A stretch of 6,648 nucleotides of DNA from Candidatus Aphodomonas merdavium (lineage in GTDB: Bacteria; Bacillota; Clostridia; Christensenellales; Aristaeellaceae): contig DVLH01000266.1 of assembly GCA_018715585.1 (NCBI GenBank), forward strand, positions 1 through 6,648, given 5' to 3'. Positions 5,810-6,648 of the stretch are shown one piece after another (within the stretch, counting starts at the first letter, position 1; the number at the start of each line of letters is the position of its first letter). The translations under genes were made by a program, and so were the position numbers. The notes under the pieces are model-generated. The model was not told where the DNA came from. It did no database searches and saw only the letters and a program-made list of their open reading frames with translations.

Positions 5810-5839
5810 TTGCGCTGCATACTTTCCTGGTGGTACGAT
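5810..5839 (+). promoter_or_regulatory. Possible promoter for the DUF2200 gene
   Basis: TTGCGC (5810-5815), an 18-base spacer and TACGAT (5834-5839) lie between the terminator at 5723-5745 and the next gene. A start near 5846 would give a 30-base leader. The match is moderate. Just upstream, TCGCCG (5758-5763) and CGGCGA (5768-5773) form a hairpin with no U-run after it. Confidence 0.4.
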
Positions 5840-5861
5840 GGACGCAGCAAAGGAAGCCAAC

Positions 5862-5867
5862 GGGAGG
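5862..5867 (+). promoter_or_regulatory. Ribosome binding site deciding the DUF2200 start
   Basis: GGGAGG lies nine bases before the ATG at 5877. The alternative in-frame starts at 5838 and 5748 have no comparable site. Confidence 0.65.
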
Positions 5868-5876
5868 CGCTTGATC

Positions 5877-6242
5877 ATGCAGTTGGAAAAAGTGTACGCA
5901 ATGCATTTTTCAAAGATTTATCCTCTTTTGGTGGCTAAAGCGGAGAAAAAAGGAAGAACACAGGAAGAGGTTGACCGTATTATCTCATGGCTGACAGGTT
6001 ACGAGCAGCCCGCTATCCATACCATGGCCGCAGGGGATATCGATTATGAGGCTTTTTTTCGCAATGCGCCGCGGTTGCATCCAAACCGCACGGCAATTCG
6101 CGGGGTCGTATGTGGGGTGCGTGTGGAGACGGTGGAGGAACCACTCTTGCGCGAAATGCGCTATTTAGACAAGCTCATTGATGAGCTGGCAAAGGGAAAG
6201 CCCATGGATAAAATCCTGCGTGCATCGCCGGATGCCTCATAA
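5877..6242 (+). CDS. DUF2200 family protein (121 aa)
   Basis: Member of the DUF2200 family (Pfam PF09966 as I recall), small cytoplasmic proteins of unknown biochemical function found widely in bacteria. Recognised by the characteristic order of segments: the N-terminal VYAMHFSKIYPLLVAKAEKK (7-26), EEVDRIISWLTGY (30-42), FFRNAPRLHPNRTAIRGVVCG (60-80), and the C-terminal EMRYLDKLIDELAKGKPMDKIL. The high charge and absence of signal or membrane segments suggest a soluble helical protein. The ATG at 5877 is chosen because GGGAGG (5862-5867) precedes it by nine bases and the family starts just before this M-x-F-x-x-Y-P motif. An open frame continues upstream to 5748, but it would run through the hairpin and promoter. 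The gene stands alone between two terminators, so it is probably monocistronic and its neighbours say nothing about its role. Confidence 0.88.
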   Translation: MQLEKVYAMHFSKIYPLLVAKAEKKGRTQEEVDRIISWLTGYEQPAIHTMAAGDIDYEAFFRNAPRLHPNRTAIRGVVCGVRVETVEEPLLREMRYLDKLIDELAKGKPMDKILRASPDAS

Positions 6243-6303
6243 ATGGATGGGTTGCTCATCTGACAGATGGCTGGTGGATTTGTTTTGCTGCCGGATGGCT
6301 GCG

Positions 6304-6332
6304 GCGCTTTCGCTTAGGGAAAGCGCTTTTTT
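6304..6332 (+). terminator. Intrinsic terminator after the DUF2200 gene
   Basis: GCGCTTTC (6304-6311), loop GCTTAGG and GAAAGCGC (6319-6326) form a perfect 8-bp stem followed by six T residues (6327-6332), 61 bases after the stop codon. Confidence 0.88.
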
Positions 6333-6417
6333 GCCGCCCAGAAAAGGGGAAGGGGCTGGCGCATAAGGGTTTCTAAAGCGGCACGAAAAGGGGTGCTTTT
6401 GTAAAAAAGTTTGTTAT

Positions 6418-6447
6418 TTGCATGCACATGCTTTCAGTGTGTATTAT
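6418..6447 (+). promoter_or_regulatory. Possible upstream promoter of the right-edge membrane protein gene
   Basis: TTGCAT (6418-6423), an 18-base spacer and TATTAT (6442-6447). A perfect TATAAT also sits at 6445-6450, but its spacing to this -35 would be 21 bases. The -35 is embedded in the palindrome TGCATGCA (6419-6426). An A/T-rich stretch lies just upstream (6397-6418). Confidence 0.45.
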
Positions 6448-6498
6448 AATGCGATTGCTGTTTTGTGCAAGGAGCAACGAACATCGCAACAGGCTTGC

Positions 6499-6527
6499 TT
6501 GACACGTTTGTGCGTTTCTGTTATCTT
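6499..6527 (+). promoter_or_regulatory. Strong sigma-A-type promoter of the right-edge membrane protein gene
   Basis: A consensus TTGACA (6499-6504), a 17-base spacer and TATCTT (6522-6527) form the best -35 in the window. A start near 6534 leaves about 30 bases before the ATG at 6565. Upstream, GCAAG (6467-6471) and CTTGC (6494-6498) form an inverted repeat that touches the -35 and could bind a regulator. Confidence 0.7.
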
Positions 6528-6564
6528 TAATTGGGATTTTCCGGTTTTATGGAGGATACGATCG

Positions 6565-6648
6565 ATGGGCGGAATGACGGATTTTTGGGATGCAAGCGTT
6601 TGGTCACTGATTATTACGCTTACGATTTTGCTTGTGGCAATGATGGCC
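6565..6648 (+). CDS. Integral membrane protein, N-terminal 28 residues, 3' end outside window
   Basis: Only the first 28 codons are present. The start is supported by GGAGG (6551-6555) nine bases before the ATG and by a strong promoter. The protein begins with a short polar stretch holding aromatic residues (MTDFWDASVW), then a hydrophobic run from about residue 13 to the cut (SLIITLTILLVAMMA), which should be the first transmembrane helix. There is no lipobox or cleavage site in view. The pattern recalls the first helix of multi-pass transporters such as the sodium/glutamate symporter group, but that is a guess from too little sequence. It is transcribed separately from the DUF2200 gene. Confidence 0.7.
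   Translation, partial: MGGMTDFWDASVWSLIITLTILLVAMMA

Noticed and set aside
5748..5876. N-terminal extension of the DUF2200 gene from 5748 or 5838
   Set aside because: The extension is not part of the family, has no ribosome site, and overlaps a hairpin and the likely promoter.

Overview
The window looks like an ordinary chromosomal stretch from a fairly GC-rich member of the Clostridia (Firmicutes/Bacillota). The clues are strong GGAGG-type ribosome binding sites, sigma-A-like promoters, an ebfC-recR pair, the DapL (aminotransferase) route to diaminopimelate, and a lipoprotein with a stalk-domain-like body. I cannot name the genus. A gut lineage such as Christensenellales or Oscillospirales would fit, but that is inference. 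I see no prophage, insertion sequence, CRISPR array, tRNA or rRNA.

Layout. (1) Positions 1-1284 hold the C-terminal part of a Rad3/DinG-type DNA helicase that enters from the left edge. It converges on (2) a small XRE-family regulator on the minus strand, and the two stop codons share the bases TTAG. (3) A 198-bp divergent intergenic region follows (1626-1823). It carries two promoter-like sites on opposite strands that physically overlap, plus a 10-bp direct repeat. (4) Five plus-strand genes come next: ebfC (nucleoid protein), recR (recombination mediator), a lipoprotein, dapF and dapL. Gaps are short or overlapping, and no terminator is visible until 5723-5745, so they may form one transcription unit. 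(5) Positions 5461-5876 hold no convincing gene. They contain several strong hairpins, a B12-box-like decamer, a textbook intrinsic terminator and then a new promoter. (6) A DUF2200 family gene (5877-6242) follows, closed by its own terminator. (7) A 322-bp intergenic region with two promoter-like sites leads into the first 28 codons of a membrane protein cut by the right edge.

Functionally, ebfC and recR belong to DNA maintenance and repair. DapL and DapF carry out two consecutive steps: tetrahydrodipicolinate to LL-diaminopimelate, then epimerisation to meso-diaminopimelate for peptidoglycan and lysine. The lipoprotein and the DUF2200 protein have no assigned function. I found no convincing undescribed multi-gene system. 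The observations most worth testing are the overlapping divergent promoters at 1729-1771, the structured region after dapL, a possible ribosome-site-masking hairpin before the lipoprotein gene, and the unusually compact DapF and DapL.
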